Shown: positions 43,269-51,439, numbered from the stretch's first letter. The stretch is DNA of 64,000 nucleotides from an uncultured Lachnospiraceae bacterium (GCA_900316855.1 ONEK01000017.1:1-64000); one strand, 5' to 3'. Numbers and translations are program-made. Notes: generated by a model from the letters alone, not told the origin.

Positions 43269-44801
43269 TCACTTCATTGCGCGGACTGCATCGAACTCGT
43301 CGACGAGCTCCTTCTCCGGCGCCGGCGTTGCGAGCGACACGGCGACGTTGACCGCGAGTGCAATAAGGAACGCCGGCAGCAGCTCGTAAATGTTCCACAG
43401 CCCGCCGAGCGGCCGCACCGCGAACTTCCATACGAAGACCAGGATGCCGCCCGTCAGCATGCCCGTGATGGCGCCATAGCGGTTCGACCGTCTCCAGAAC
43501 AGGGCGAGGAGCACGATCGGTCCGAACGATGCGCCGAAACCGGCCCAGGCAAACGACACGATCTGGAAGACGGAGCTGTCAGGGTCCCAGGCCATGAACA
43601 CGCCGATGATGGCAATGACTATAAGGCTGATCCGGGAGATAAGGAGCATCTTCTTCGCATCAATTCTGAAATGGAAGAACTCCGACAGAATATCATTGGA
43701 GACAGAGCTCGATGCAGCCAGCAGCTGCGAATCTGACGTCGACATGGTCGATGCCAGGATGCCGGACAGAACGACGCCCGCGATCAGCGCTGGAATAATA
43801 CCATACTGTGCGAGGAGCTGTGTAATCTCCACAATGATGGTTTCCGATGCGGAGCCCTGCAGGGGATCAACCCTGCCTGCTGCCGTCATGCCATAGCCGA
43901 CGATGCCGATGATGACCGCAATTGTCATGGAGATGACAACCCAGACGGACGCAACCCTGCGCGAGAGCTTCAGCTTGCTGTCATCCTCGATAGCCATGAA
44001 GCGGAGCAGGATGTGCGGCATGCCGAAATAGCCAAGTCCCCAGGCAGCGGTCGAAACGATGGTCAGTGCACTGTAAACGACGGAGCCCCCGGTCGACGGA
44101 TCGTAGCTGTGGGTCATGGAAAGGTAGCCCGGCAGGGAACGGGCGTTTTCGAGGACCGCGCCGATTCCGCCCGCCTGCACATTGCCGAAGATGAGAACGA
44201 TCACCAGGGCGGCGCTCATGACGATGGACTGAATGAAGTCTGTCGTGGAGGCGGCAAGGAATCCGCCCATCGCCGTGTAGAAAATAATGACTGCAGCCGA
44301 CAGGATCATGGCAGCGTGGTAATCCACGTCAAACAGGGAATTGAACAGCTTGCCGCAGGCCGCGAAGCCTGAGGCTGTATAGGGGACAAAAAAAACGATA
44401 ATCCAGACAGCCGCAATAAGGGTCAGGATCTTCCTGCGGTCGCCGTAGCGGTTGGAAAAGAACTCCGGCAGCGTAATGGATTTGTTATGCTCTGTATAGC
44501 GGCGCAGGGGTTTGGCTACAATGAGCCAGTTGAGGTAGGTCCCGGCAGCCAGGCCGATCGCTGTCCAGCCCGCATCCGCAATGCCGGACAGGTACGCAAC
44601 CCCCGGCAGTCCCATCAGGAGCCAGCTGGACATATCCGATGCCTCCGCACTCATGGCGGTGACAAACGGTCCGAGCTTTCTTCCGCCCAGGTAGAAATCT
44701 CCCACCGTTTCATTTTTTTCCGACAGCTTGATCCCGACGCCTACCATCAGCAGAAGGTAGCCGACCAGTGAGACCAGCATGGCAATCTGTTCGCCTGACA
44801 T
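43269..44801 (-). CDS. putP: PutP-type sodium/proline symporter
   Basis: 510 residues with about thirteen hydrophobic helices, SSS family (LeuT fold). Head LVSLVGYLLLMVGVGIKLSE, then GDFYLGGRKLGPFVTAMSAE, ASDMSSWLLMGLPGVAYLSG and SITLPEFFSNRYGDRR, which match PutP more closely than other SSS transporters. It imports proline with Na+. ATG 44801 has GGGAGGAGAG upstream. A small palindrome ACATACgctGTATGT (44842-44856) lies about 40 bases upstream of the start. Link to the redox operon at 11-19 kb is possible (proline or hydroxyproline use) but not shown. Confidence 0.9.
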   Translation of the reverse strand: MSGEQIAMLVSLVGYLLLMVGVGIKLSEKNETVGDFYLGGRKLGPFVTAMSAEASDMSSWLLMGLPGVAYLSGIADAGWTAIGLAAGTYLNWLIVAKPLRRYTEHNKSITLPEFFSNRYGDRRKILTLIAAVWIIVFFVPYTASGFAACGKLFNSLFDVDYHAAMILSAAVIIFYTAMGGFLAASTTDFIQSIVMSAALVIVLIFGNVQAGGIGAVLENARSLPGYLSMTHSYDPSTGGSVVYSALTIVSTAAWGLGYFGMPHILLRFMAIEDDSKLKLSRRVASVWVVISMTIAVIIGIVGYGMTAAGRVDPLQGSASETIIVEITQLLAQYGIIPALIAGVVLSGILASTMSTSDSQLLAASSSVSNDILSEFFHFRIDAKKMLLISRISLIVIAIIGVFMAWDPDSSVFQIVSFAWAGFGASFGPIVLLALFWRRSNRYGAITGMLTGGILVFVWKFAVRPLGGLWNIYELLPAFLIALAVNVAVSLATPAPEKELVDEFDAVRAMK

Positions 44802-44974
44802 AATTTTTTCTCTCCTCCCGTCTTTCTTCCTAATAAGTATTACATACGCTGTATGTTACAGCCGCAGACGGCACGCGGGGCGGACGCCCCGCCGGGCTTC
44901 TGTGCATTGAACCTATCATACTTTATGCGGATGGCCGTTTCAATACTTTACAACGATAAAGCGCATAATTTCTT

Positions 44975-45002
44975 TTGCGCCCGAACCCGGACATGCTATG
45001 AT
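44975..45002 (+). promoter_or_regulatory. promoter of the methyltransferase gene
   Basis: TTGCGC (44975-44980), 16 bases, TATGAT (44997-45002). A hairpin GGCGCAG..AGGA with TCCT..CTGCGCC (45016-45046) lies in the leader directly before the AGGGGG ribosome binding site. Confidence 0.5.
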
Positions 45003-45064
45003 GTAGAAAACAACAGGCGCAGCAGGAGGAAAGCTCCTTCTGCGCCGTGCAGGGGGAATCCTTT

Positions 45065-46009
45065 ATGTGGGCAGCGAAGCGGTGGAATGATTATCAGGTT
45101 CTTGACACGTCAGGAGGGGAAAAGCTTGAGCAGTGGGGCGCGTATCGCCTGATCCGCCCGGATCCGCAGGTCATCTGGAATACGAAACGGTCTGCTGAGT
45201 GGGATCGGATCAACGCGCATTACCACCGGAGCCATAAAGGCGGCGGCGAATGGGAATTCTTCGACCTTCCCGAGGAATGGGTCATTTCCTATCCGCTGCA
45301 GCTGCAGCCGTCCGCGGATGACGCGGAAGGCAGTACCGGGCAGGGTGCGTCCGGCTGCCGCGAGCTGCACTTCGGCCTGAAGCCGTTTTCGTTCAAGCAC
45401 ACAGGCCTGTTCCCGGAGCAGGCGGTGAACTGGGACTGGTTTGCCCCGATCATAGCCCGGGCACATGCAGAAAACCCGGATCGCGGGATCCGGGTCCTGA
45501 ATCTGTTTGCCTATACCGGTGCCGCTACCATCAGCGCCGCTGCCGCCGGAGCCCGTGTGACGCATGTGGACGCGTCCCGTGGCATGGTCAGCTGGGCAAG
45601 GGAGAACGCGGCGATTTCCGGCCTGTCCGATGCGCCCATCCGCTGGCTCGTGGATGACTGCACGAAATTCGTTGAGCGGGAAATCCGCCGCGGCAACACC
45701 TATGATGCCGTCATTCTGGATCCGCCTTCCTACGGGCGCGGACCCAAGGGTGAAATCTGGAAGATGGAGGACAGCATTTACGGCTTCCTGCTGCTCATTC
45801 GGGAGCTCTTAAGCGAAGATCCTCTCTTCGTGCTGCTCAATTCCTACACAACCGGTCTGCAGCCTGCCGTTCTGTCCTATCTGCTGCATGAGTCACTCGA
45901 TCCCGCACACAAGGCAGCAGTCGAAGCAGACGAAATCGGCCTGCCGGTTGCTTCCAGCGGGCTCATACTGCCGTGCGGGGCTTCCGGACGCTGGATCGCT
46001 GTCCGCTGA
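45065..46009 (+). CDS. class I SAM-dependent methyltransferase, RlmI-like
   Basis: 314 residues from ATG 45065 (AGGGGGAATCCTTT before it; GTG 45047 is an alternative). The SAM site reads VLNLFAYTGAATISAAAAGA, then VTHVDASRGMVSWARENAAI, and the catalytic motif IV is VILDPPSYGRGPKGEIW. The layout matches 23S rRNA cytosine-5 methyltransferase relatives (COG1092 type) without an obvious PUA domain. The target is unproven. It is the only plus-strand gene in this block and converges on the alarmone synthetase gene. Confidence 0.83.
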   Translation: MWAAKRWNDYQVLDTSGGEKLEQWGAYRLIRPDPQVIWNTKRSAEWDRINAHYHRSHKGGGEWEFFDLPEEWVISYPLQLQPSADDAEGSTGQGASGCRELHFGLKPFSFKHTGLFPEQAVNWDWFAPIIARAHAENPDRGIRVLNLFAYTGAATISAAAAGARVTHVDASRGMVSWARENAAISGLSDAPIRWLVDDCTKFVEREIRRGNTYDAVILDPPSYGRGPKGEIWKMEDSIYGFLLLIRELLSEDPLFVLLNSYTTGLQPAVLSYLLHESLDPAHKAAVEADEIGLPVASSGLILPCGASGRWIAVR

Positions 46010-46023
46010 AGCGGCGCCACGGA

Positions 46024-46044
46024 TGTTGACCATTTTGATCAACA
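46024..46044. terminator. short hairpin between convergent genes
   Basis: TGTTGA (46024-46029) and TCAACA (46039-46044). Weak, placed between the methyltransferase and alarmone synthetase stops. Confidence 0.3.
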
Positions 46045-46083
46045 ACCACTCCCGGTCAGCCCTGCAGCAGCCCGATGCCGGAA

Positions 46084-46875
46084 TTACTCCTCCCTCCGGG
46101 CGGTATCACGGCCCTGGTCAATCCTCGTCCGGATCTGCTGCATGCGCATATCCAGCTGGTTGATCAGCTCGGCGGAATATTTCAGCTCCTCCGTCACGGA
46201 TTCCTGATCGGGAATTTCCTGCTTGTAGCTCATTTTGTGCTCCACACTCGCCCAGAAATCCATGGCGATCGTGCGGAACTGCACCTCGACCCGGACCTGC
46301 TTCTTTTCATCTGTGAGGAAGATCGGAATTTCCAGAATCAGATGAAGGCTGCGGTATCCGTTATCCTTCGGGTGACGGATGTAGTCCTTTTCCTCAATCA
46401 GTGTCACGTCATCCTGCCGCAGCAGGCAGTCTCTCAGCTTATAGATATCGTCAATAAAGGAGCAGATGACGCGGATGCCTGCAACGTCATTCAGGTTGGC
46501 CCGGATATTGTCCACCGAGAAGGGAATCCCCTTGCGGCGCAGCTTGCCGAAGATGGACGCAGGCGTCTTCAGCCTCGATTTGATGGATTCAAACGGGTTG
46601 CGGTTCTGCTCCAGCGACAGTTCCTTGTCCAGCACCTCCAGCTTCGTGCGCGTCTCACTCATGGCGCAGGAGTAATACATCATCAGCTGACGGAACTCCC
46701 TCATTTGACCGGTCAGGTCAAGGAGTTCCTCCACTTCCCCCGCGGAAACGTCCTTCAGGTCCAGCTTCTGCAGATCCTGCAGGTCAACGTGCTGCTCCAG
46801 GTAGCTGTGGATCCTCTCCGTTGATTCCTGTACGGAATCCGGAATGTTTTCTGTTTTTTCCTTCTTTCTGGCCAT
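46084..46875 (-). CDS. small alarmone synthetase (GTP pyrophosphokinase, RelQ-like)
   Basis: 263 residues, RelA/SpoT synthetase domain only, no hydrolase and no TGS/ACT. Seen: PASIFGKLRRKGIPF, LNDVAGIRVICSFIDDIYKL, EEKDYIRHPKDNGYRSLHLI and VEVQFRTIAMDFWASVEHKM. It would make (p)ppGpp from ATP and GTP/GDP. The ATG 46875 has no clear ribosome binding site. It ends a minus-strand series with WecG-like, BTAD, unknown and maf genes. Confidence 0.92.
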   Translation of the reverse strand: MARKKEKTENIPDSVQESTERIHSYLEQHVDLQDLQKLDLKDVSAGEVEELLDLTGQMREFRQLMMYYSCAMSETRTKLEVLDKELSLEQNRNPFESIKSRLKTPASIFGKLRRKGIPFSVDNIRANLNDVAGIRVICSFIDDIYKLRDCLLRQDDVTLIEEKDYIRHPKDNGYRSLHLILEIPIFLTDEKKQVRVEVQFRTIAMDFWASVEHKMSYKQEIPDQESVTEELKYSAELINQLDMRMQQIRTRIDQGRDTARREE

Positions 46876-46994
46876 AATAATTCGTTAGTCCGGGTCCGCC
46901 GGTCTTCCTGCAAACGCCCGCACTCTCTGCGGCGTCTGTTTCCACGGCGCGGACCGGTGTGTGAGCCCGGCACTCCGAAGACACAGCTCTCCGG

Positions 46995-47612
46995 TTAATG
47001 CTCCCCGGTTTCTCCTGGAATCCCCGGCGGAGCCTGAATGAGCTGAAGGCGCGTAAGCTCGTGGTACAGGCGGGAAACCGGAAGGCCCACTACATTGTTG
47101 TAGCTGCCTTCAATACCTTTCACATATTTGCGGAAGGTGCCCTGAATGCCATAGGCGCCCGCCTTGTCCATCGGCTCGCCCGTCGCGATATAGTCCTCCA
47201 CCTCCTGCCCCGTCATGGGGTAGACGCTGACTTTTGTCCCGCTAAAGAAGACGTCTTCACCTGTGGAGCCGTCTTCCCGGCGCCACAGGAGGCACACGCC
47301 GGTCATGACACTGTGATCGTTTCCCTGCAGCAGGGTGAGCATCCGGTGTGCGTCATCCCGGTCCTTCGGCTTTCCCAGGACACAGCCGTCCGCCACGACA
47401 ATAGTGTCCGCCCCGATCACAAGGACCGGGCCGGTCTCTTTCCCATAAATCTCCCGTGCCTTGTGACACGCCAGCTCCCGGACGCGGTCCTCCGGTTTCC
47501 TGGCCGCGGAGATTTCCTCACCCTTCGCGGGTAAAATTTCAAAGTCCTGATAAATGGTATGCAGCAGCTCTTTTCTTCTGGGTGAGCCGCTTGCCAGAAT
47601 TACTCTCATCAT
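46995..47612 (-). CDS. maf: Maf-like nucleotide pyrophosphatase
   Basis: 205 residues. VILASGSPRRKELLHTIYQD, GADTIVVADGCVLGKPKDRD and YGIQGTFRKYVKGIEGSYNN are Maf signatures. These enzymes hydrolyse non-canonical or pyrimidine nucleoside triphosphates (dTTP/UTP type); the name comes from septum effects in Bacillus. No Shine-Dalgarno is visible at ATG 47612 or 47609; AGGAG lies about 20 bases upstream within a hairpin. The C-terminus has about 15 extra residues after the normal end. Confidence 0.93.
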   Translation of the reverse strand: MMRVILASGSPRRKELLHTIYQDFEILPAKGEEISAARKPEDRVRELACHKAREIYGKETGPVLVIGADTIVVADGCVLGKPKDRDDAHRMLTLLQGNDHSVMTGVCLLWRREDGSTGEDVFFSGTKVSVYPMTGQEVEDYIATGEPMDKAGAYGIQGTFRKYVKGIEGSYNNVVGLPVSRLYHELTRLQLIQAPPGIPGETGEH

Positions 47613-47620
47613 AAGCGCAA

Positions 47621-47667
47621 AATAAAACGGCAGAACTCCTATTTATTATAAGAGACTTCCGCCGTTT
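47621..47667 (-). terminator. terminator with a -10-like sequence in its loop
   Basis: AAACGGC..GAA..CTC (47652-47667 read on minus) pairs with GAG..TTC..GCCGTTT (47625-47638); TTTTATTTT follows on the minus strand. The loop contains TATAAT (47645-47650), with TTCATT 17 bases before it, so the same site may be the terminator of the upstream gene and the promoter of maf. Confidence 0.55.
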
Positions 47668-47729
47668 AATGAACTGTTTCCGGTAAAATTGCTTCCCTTC
47701 CGGTCGGGACAGGTCCGCCTGTCCTTCCG

Positions 47730-48236
47730 TTATGCCTGCGCTTCCCGGGGGTCCTGTGCGTCAGCCCCGTCCTTCAGCTCCCCTTCATCAATGGCGGAAT
47801 CAATGAGCTTCATGAGCTCCAGTGCGCTGCGGAAATAGACCTTGCGATTCTGCTCCGCCCAGACTACCTGCCCCTGCCAGGTTGCGTTCTGTCTGTATTT
47901 CACCTGCACAATGAATGTGCCCATGTTGCCGTTCTTTCCTTCCAGGTCTTTCATCACCATCTGCCTCTCTTTCCGGTTTCCGAATTTACTTTCCTCCGGG
48001 ACAGCCTTGCCGGCAAAGGATCTCGGCAGAGTGGACCTCTGCGGGAAATCCAGATCATCCAGGAACGCATCGACCCTGCGCAGCAGTTCCATGGAATTGC
48101 GGAATTTCTGCGCTTCCAGATGGTACTGATCCCAGATCCTGCCCTGATAGTCACCGTCGTATTTGTTGTCGATACCAATTACTACAAGATTCGGAGCAAA
48201 CAGCTTGTTCCTGCCCGCAACCTTATTATCGCTCAT
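47730..48236 (-). CDS. unknown conserved small protein
   Basis: 168 residues. I do not know a function. The C-terminal half is distinctive: FIVQVKYRQNATWQGQVVWA, then EQNRKVYFRSALELMKLIDS. I recall similar short proteins in other Clostridia, often with a variable N-terminus. No signal peptide or membrane segment. ATG 48236 has AGGGAAAG upstream. The promoter has TATACT at 48262-48267, with a TATGAT direct-repeat pair where a -35 would be, the same pair as next to the BTAD regulator. Probable member of that regulator's circuit. Confidence 0.65.
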   Translation of the reverse strand: MSDNKVAGRNKLFAPNLVVIGIDNKYDGDYQGRIWDQYHLEAQKFRNSMELLRRVDAFLDDLDFPQRSTLPRSFAGKAVPEESKFGNRKERQMVMKDLEGKNGNMGTFIVQVKYRQNATWQGQVVWAEQNRKVYFRSALELMKLIDSAIDEGELKDGADAQDPREAQA

Positions 48237-48261
48237 ATACTTTCCCTAAAATACGAGTCAC

Positions 48262-48296
48262 AGTATAGCAAAACTCTCATCATAAATTTGATCATA
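48262..48296 (-). promoter_or_regulatory. activator-type promoter with TATGAT direct repeat, site 1
   Basis: Minus strand: TATGAT (48291-48296), TATGAT (48279-48284), 11 bases, then -10 TATACT (48262-48267). Repeat period 12. No consensus -35, as expected if a protein bound to the repeat recruits the polymerase. Confidence 0.6.
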
Positions 48297-48320
48297 TCGT
48301 CCGCAAGTATTCCCGGGCGT

Positions 48321-49541
48321 TCAGGAAACCTCAGGCTGATAGTAGGAGCGCAGGTCAGCCAGCGAAACATTGCTGTAATTGACCTCTGCCCGCGTTCCCT
48401 CCTTCGCCTTCAGCTCACGCGAGATACGTCTCGCAACCACATCACAGCCCTCGCGGTTCGAGCCGACCAGCAGGATCAGGTACTGGGAGGCACTGTACTT
48501 CGTGAAAATGTCGCCTCTTCGCAGGGCGACTCCGATACAGCCCTTCAGGGTGTTGCTGCGCTCATCCAGCTTTTCCCTGTTCTGGATCGGCTTGCCTTCA
48601 TAATCCACCAGTGTGCACAGGAGCAGGAAGACCGAATAGCCTGTTCTCTCCATGTTGCGTTCCAGGACATGATAGGTATCAATAAAGCTCGGATAGCTGC
48701 AGTAATACGCGCCGGATACTGGATCCTCCTGCAGCGAGGACTGGATCTCCGTAATCCTTCCCGGGGAAGACGTGATCTTCTGGCTCATCCTCCGGTAGTT
48801 TTCCAGCATCTTCTCGGACGGCGGCAGGCCCATTTCATCGGAATACTGATGAACAGTCTTGTCGTACAGCTGATAAGCCGCCTTGTAGTCCTCCTTCAGG
48901 ATCAGAGCCTCGATCTGGTAAGCCTGCCAGTCATTGTCGGGATAAATCCTGCTGGCCTTCTCAAAGACGCGATACATGGCGTCATAATCGTGATTCGTCT
49001 TGTAGTAATTGCCAAGCCAGGAAGCAGCTTCATTGAATTTCTCCCGAAGCTGCACGGAGTCCGTGATAACCCAGGTCCTCGTAGACGCCTCAGGCAGAAG
49101 CTCGCCGCGGTACAGATCGAAGGCCGCGGAATAGGCCTTCCACTTGTCCTCGTCCGAGTCCGCGGAATGTGCCTTCTCCAGAGCGTCGGCAAAATCCTGC
49201 ACGTCAATGCGCAGCGCAACGTCAGGGTCCGGAACATAGACCTTTCCCACCCGGACGATATAGTTCATCCTGGGAAGACCTGCCGCCACCATCTGCTTGC
49301 GCATCTGGAAAATCAGGTTGTTGAAGCTGTTGTTGGGATTGGAAAGCTCGTCATTGTCGTACAGGCATCTGACAATCTGGCTCTTCGATACGCCCTTCTC
49401 GCCCCTGAGCCAGACAATCTGCAGCAGCTGCACGAATTTCGCCGTCGTATTGCGGCCAAGCACAATTTCATCACCGTCATAGGTCAGGGAGAATCCTCCC
49501 AGCATGCGAACTTCCAGTGTTTTCATGGTCTCTTCCGACAT
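48321..49541 (-). CDS. SARP/BTAD-type transcriptional regulator with degenerate GGDEF-like C-terminus
   Basis: 406 residues. Residues 1-100: OmpR-type winged helix (LEVRMLGGFSLTYDGDEIVL, SNPNNSFNNLIFQMRKQMV). Residues 110-255: bacterial transcriptional activator domain, a helical TPR-like region (FDLYRGELLPEASTRTW, YKTNHDYDAMYRVFEKASRI). Residues 275-400: a fold resembling a diguanylate cyclase domain but without the GG(D/E)EF motif (RRGDIFTKYSASQYLILLVG). SARP proteins bind heptamer-like direct repeats with an 11-12 base period. Four such pairs flank this gene. ATG 49541 has AGGAGTCAGAGG upstream. Confidence 0.82.
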   Translation of the reverse strand: MSEETMKTLEVRMLGGFSLTYDGDEIVLGRNTTAKFVQLLQIVWLRGEKGVSKSQIVRCLYDNDELSNPNNSFNNLIFQMRKQMVAAGLPRMNYIVRVGKVYVPDPDVALRIDVQDFADALEKAHSADSDEDKWKAYSAAFDLYRGELLPEASTRTWVITDSVQLREKFNEAASWLGNYYKTNHDYDAMYRVFEKASRIYPDNDWQAYQIEALILKEDYKAAYQLYDKTVHQYSDEMGLPPSEKMLENYRRMSQKITSSPGRITEIQSSLQEDPVSGAYYCSYPSFIDTYHVLERNMERTGYSVFLLLCTLVDYEGKPIQNREKLDERSNTLKGCIGVALRRGDIFTKYSASQYLILLVGSNREGCDVVARRISRELKAKEGTRAEVNYSNVSLADLRSYYQPEVS

Positions 49542-49593
49542 AAAACCTCTGACTCCTGTAAAACTACGGTAAAATACCTTTCACTGTCTCCTC

Positions 49594-49622
49594 ATTATAT
49601 CGGAAGAATTATTAAATGAAAA
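49594..49622 (-). promoter_or_regulatory. promoter of the BTAD regulator gene
   Basis: Minus strand TTTTCA (49617-49622), 17 bases, TATAAT (49594-49599). Site 2 of the direct repeat lies 8 bases upstream of the -35. Confidence 0.6.
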
Positions 49623-49630
49623 GTGAAATT

Positions 49631-49648
49631 ATCATAAACCGGATCATA
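49631..49648 (-). promoter_or_regulatory. TATGAT direct repeat, site 2
   Basis: On the minus strand TATGAT (49643-49648) and TATGAT (49631-49636), period 12, upstream of the BTAD promoter. Confidence 0.6.
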
Positions 49649-49660
49649 TGAGTGCGGCTT

Positions 49661-49678
49661 TATGATTTTGTTTATGAT
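49661..49678 (+). promoter_or_regulatory. TATGAT direct repeat, site 3 (opposite orientation)
   Basis: TATGAT at 49661-49666 and 49673-49678, period 12, on the plus strand; each is part of a longer TTTATGATT. Confidence 0.55.
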
Positions 49679-49683
49679 TACAC

Positions 49684-49727
49684 AAAGTGATCCGCCAGGA
49701 ATCTCCCAATTCCGAGCGGATCACTTT
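49684..49727 (-). terminator. terminator-like hairpin behind the glycosyltransferase gene
   Basis: AAAGTGATCCGC (49684-49695) and GCGGATCACTTT (49716-49727), 12-bp perfect stem, with TTTGTGT at the minus-strand 3' side. A second hairpin (AGCCCT..CTATG with CATAG..AGGGCT, 49744-49778) lies just before it. Confidence 0.6.
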
Positions 49728-49779
49728 CTACCCTTATGGATGCAGCCCTTTGCTATGTCTGTATCATAGCAGAGGGCTT

Positions 49780-49797
49780 ATCATAAAACTGATCACA
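49780..49797 (-). promoter_or_regulatory. TATGAT direct repeat, site 4
   Basis: On the minus strand TGTGAT (49792-49797) and TATGAT (49780-49785), period 12, one base off consensus. Confidence 0.5.
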
Positions 49798-49833
49798 TGA
49801 AATACGGTTTTTGAATTCAGGTCAGAATTATGA

Positions 49834-51426
49834 TTATGTATCCGTCTTCCTGCGCCCGTCTTCGAATTCCATCTGAAACCGGTCCTTCAGGACGAACCAC
49901 AGGAACTTGGCGTTCGTCACAAGATACCTTGTAAAGAGGTGCTTCGGGTCCTGCAGGAGACGATAGAGCCATTCAAGCGAAACCTTCTGCATCCACTTAG
50001 GCGCGCGTTTCACAGTGCCGGCGTGGAAGTTGAAGCCAGCCCCTACTCCGAGCATGACGCCATGGATTCTGCCCTCGTGGCCGGCCATCCACTTCTCCTG
50101 TTTCGGTGCGCCAAGGCCGATCCAGATGAGGTCAGCGCCCGCATTATTGACCATCTGAGTCACTGTTTCGTCCTCCTCCCTCGTCAGGGGACGGAACGGA
50201 GGGGAATACAGACCTTTGATGATAATTCCAGGGTATTTAGCCTCGAGGTTATCCTTCAGCTTCCGGATGGTTTCCGGTGTGGAGCCATAGAAATAATGGG
50301 TTACCGATCCGTCCATCGTCGCACGGAACATGGCTTCCATGAAGTCCGGACCGCCGATCCTCTGCGCGTTCAGCCAGCCGTGTCTTCGCATGACGGCCGC
50401 GATCGGATTTCCGTCCGGAAAGGTCAGTGCCGCATGGTTCAGGACCTCGCGGAAGGCGGGGTCATCCTTTGCCATCATGGTGGTGTGGACGTTCGAGAAG
50501 CAGACATACCGGCCGGACAGATCCGCCGCATGGCGCTTTACATAGTCCACGGAAGAGTCAACGCTGCTGATACAGTAGTGTGTCCCGCAGACATCACAGC
50601 GCTCATAAAGCGATGGCAGCAGCACACCGAGTCTTCGGCCGATCTCAGCAGTTCTGTCCCTGCTCACCGCACTGCCGTGATCGTTCAGTCCGATCACAAC
50701 GTCAAACGGAGAGCCCGCGAATGCGTCCGCTATCTTCTGCACCGTATCGGAATCTGATCCCGGAAGATCAATCAGGATCTCTGTGGCCACCTGATCCGCC
50801 GAAAGCTTCAGAATTTCCCCCGGGGAATGGAAGCAGGGAATGCCTTCCCCCGTCTGTTCCTGTGTATCGGCAGCATCTGTCACCCAGATGCCGCGGATGC
50901 CGGTTGTCGCGGGAAGCCCTGCCTGCAGCCGGCGGAGCACGAGCGCCTCATGAGTGCTGTCTGTAACCACCAGGACCCAGTGGCTGATGCCTCTGCCCTT
51001 ATTTTTGCGGATCAGGCGTGCGCGGTACCACATCCGCACCGCGAAGTCGAAGACAAAATTGTACAGGAACAGAAAAACCATCCACAGGCGCGATACCCTC
51101 TGTGCATTCTGAGTCGCAACGAGGAACATCATGAGGAAGACAGCCAGCAGGATCTGGTTTTTCAGGACATTTACCAGATTGTCCGCCGGATCCTGCTCGT
51201 GAACCATATTGACACGCTTGACGTTATAGCGATACAGGAAGATCAGCACATACAGCATCAGTTCCACAAGGAACAGCGTGGTATAGAGGTTGACCTGCCA
51301 TGGGACAAACGGGCTGCCGATGATGACATAGCGCGTGATGAGAGCAAAAATCGTGGAAAAGATCAGGACGCACAGATCGAGCGCCATAAGGTGCCGTTTC
51401 CACTTGTTTCGAAGAAAGGAGTTCAT
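49834..51426 (-). CDS. WecG/TagA/CpsF glycosyltransferase with membrane and nucleotide-fold N-terminus
   Basis: 530 residues. Residues 1-135 hold about four hydrophobic helices (LMALDLCVLIFSTIFALITR, TTLFLVELMLYVLIFLYRYN). Residues 145-260 look like the Rossmann-type domain that precedes polyprenyl sugar-phosphate transferases. From about 285 the GT26 domain follows: ALTFPDGNPIAAVMRRHGWL, IGGPDFMEAMF, HYFYGSTPETIRKLKDNLEA, DLIWIGLGAPKQEKWMA, GVGAGFNFHAGTVKRAPKWM. The usual catalytic partner of such an N-terminus (Bac_transf) is replaced by GT26. Probably adds a sugar to a lipid-linked precursor at the cytoplasmic face. ATG 51426 has no ribosome binding site and lies 8 bases after a -10 box, suggesting a leaderless mRNA. 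Confidence 0.85.
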   Translation of the reverse strand: MNSFLRNKWKRHLMALDLCVLIFSTIFALITRYVIIGSPFVPWQVNLYTTLFLVELMLYVLIFLYRYNVKRVNMVHEQDPADNLVNVLKNQILLAVFLMMFLVATQNAQRVSRLWMVFLFLYNFVFDFAVRMWYRARLIRKNKGRGISHWVLVVTDSTHEALVLRRLQAGLPATTGIRGIWVTDAADTQEQTGEGIPCFHSPGEILKLSADQVATEILIDLPGSDSDTVQKIADAFAGSPFDVVIGLNDHGSAVSRDRTAEIGRRLGVLLPSLYERCDVCGTHYCISSVDSSVDYVKRHAADLSGRYVCFSNVHTTMMAKDDPAFREVLNHAALTFPDGNPIAAVMRRHGWLNAQRIGGPDFMEAMFRATMDGSVTHYFYGSTPETIRKLKDNLEAKYPGIIIKGLYSPPFRPLTREEDETVTQMVNNAGADLIWIGLGAPKQEKWMAGHEGRIHGVMLGVGAGFNFHAGTVKRAPKWMQKVSLEWLYRLLQDPKHLFTRYLVTNAKFLWFVLKDRFQMEFEDGRRKTDT

Positions 51427-51433
51427 AGAAACT

Positions 51434-51439
51434 ATTGTA
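51434..51439 (-). promoter_or_regulatory. -10 box placing transcription start on the ATG
   Basis: Minus strand TACAAT (51434-51439), seven bases, then the ATG at 51426. The -35 region (CCCCAT) is poor. Confidence 0.45.

Noticed and set aside
43269..44801. putP and the 11-19 kb redox operon as one proline pathway
   Set aside because: They are 24 kb apart with no shared regulatory sequence; kept only as a possibility.
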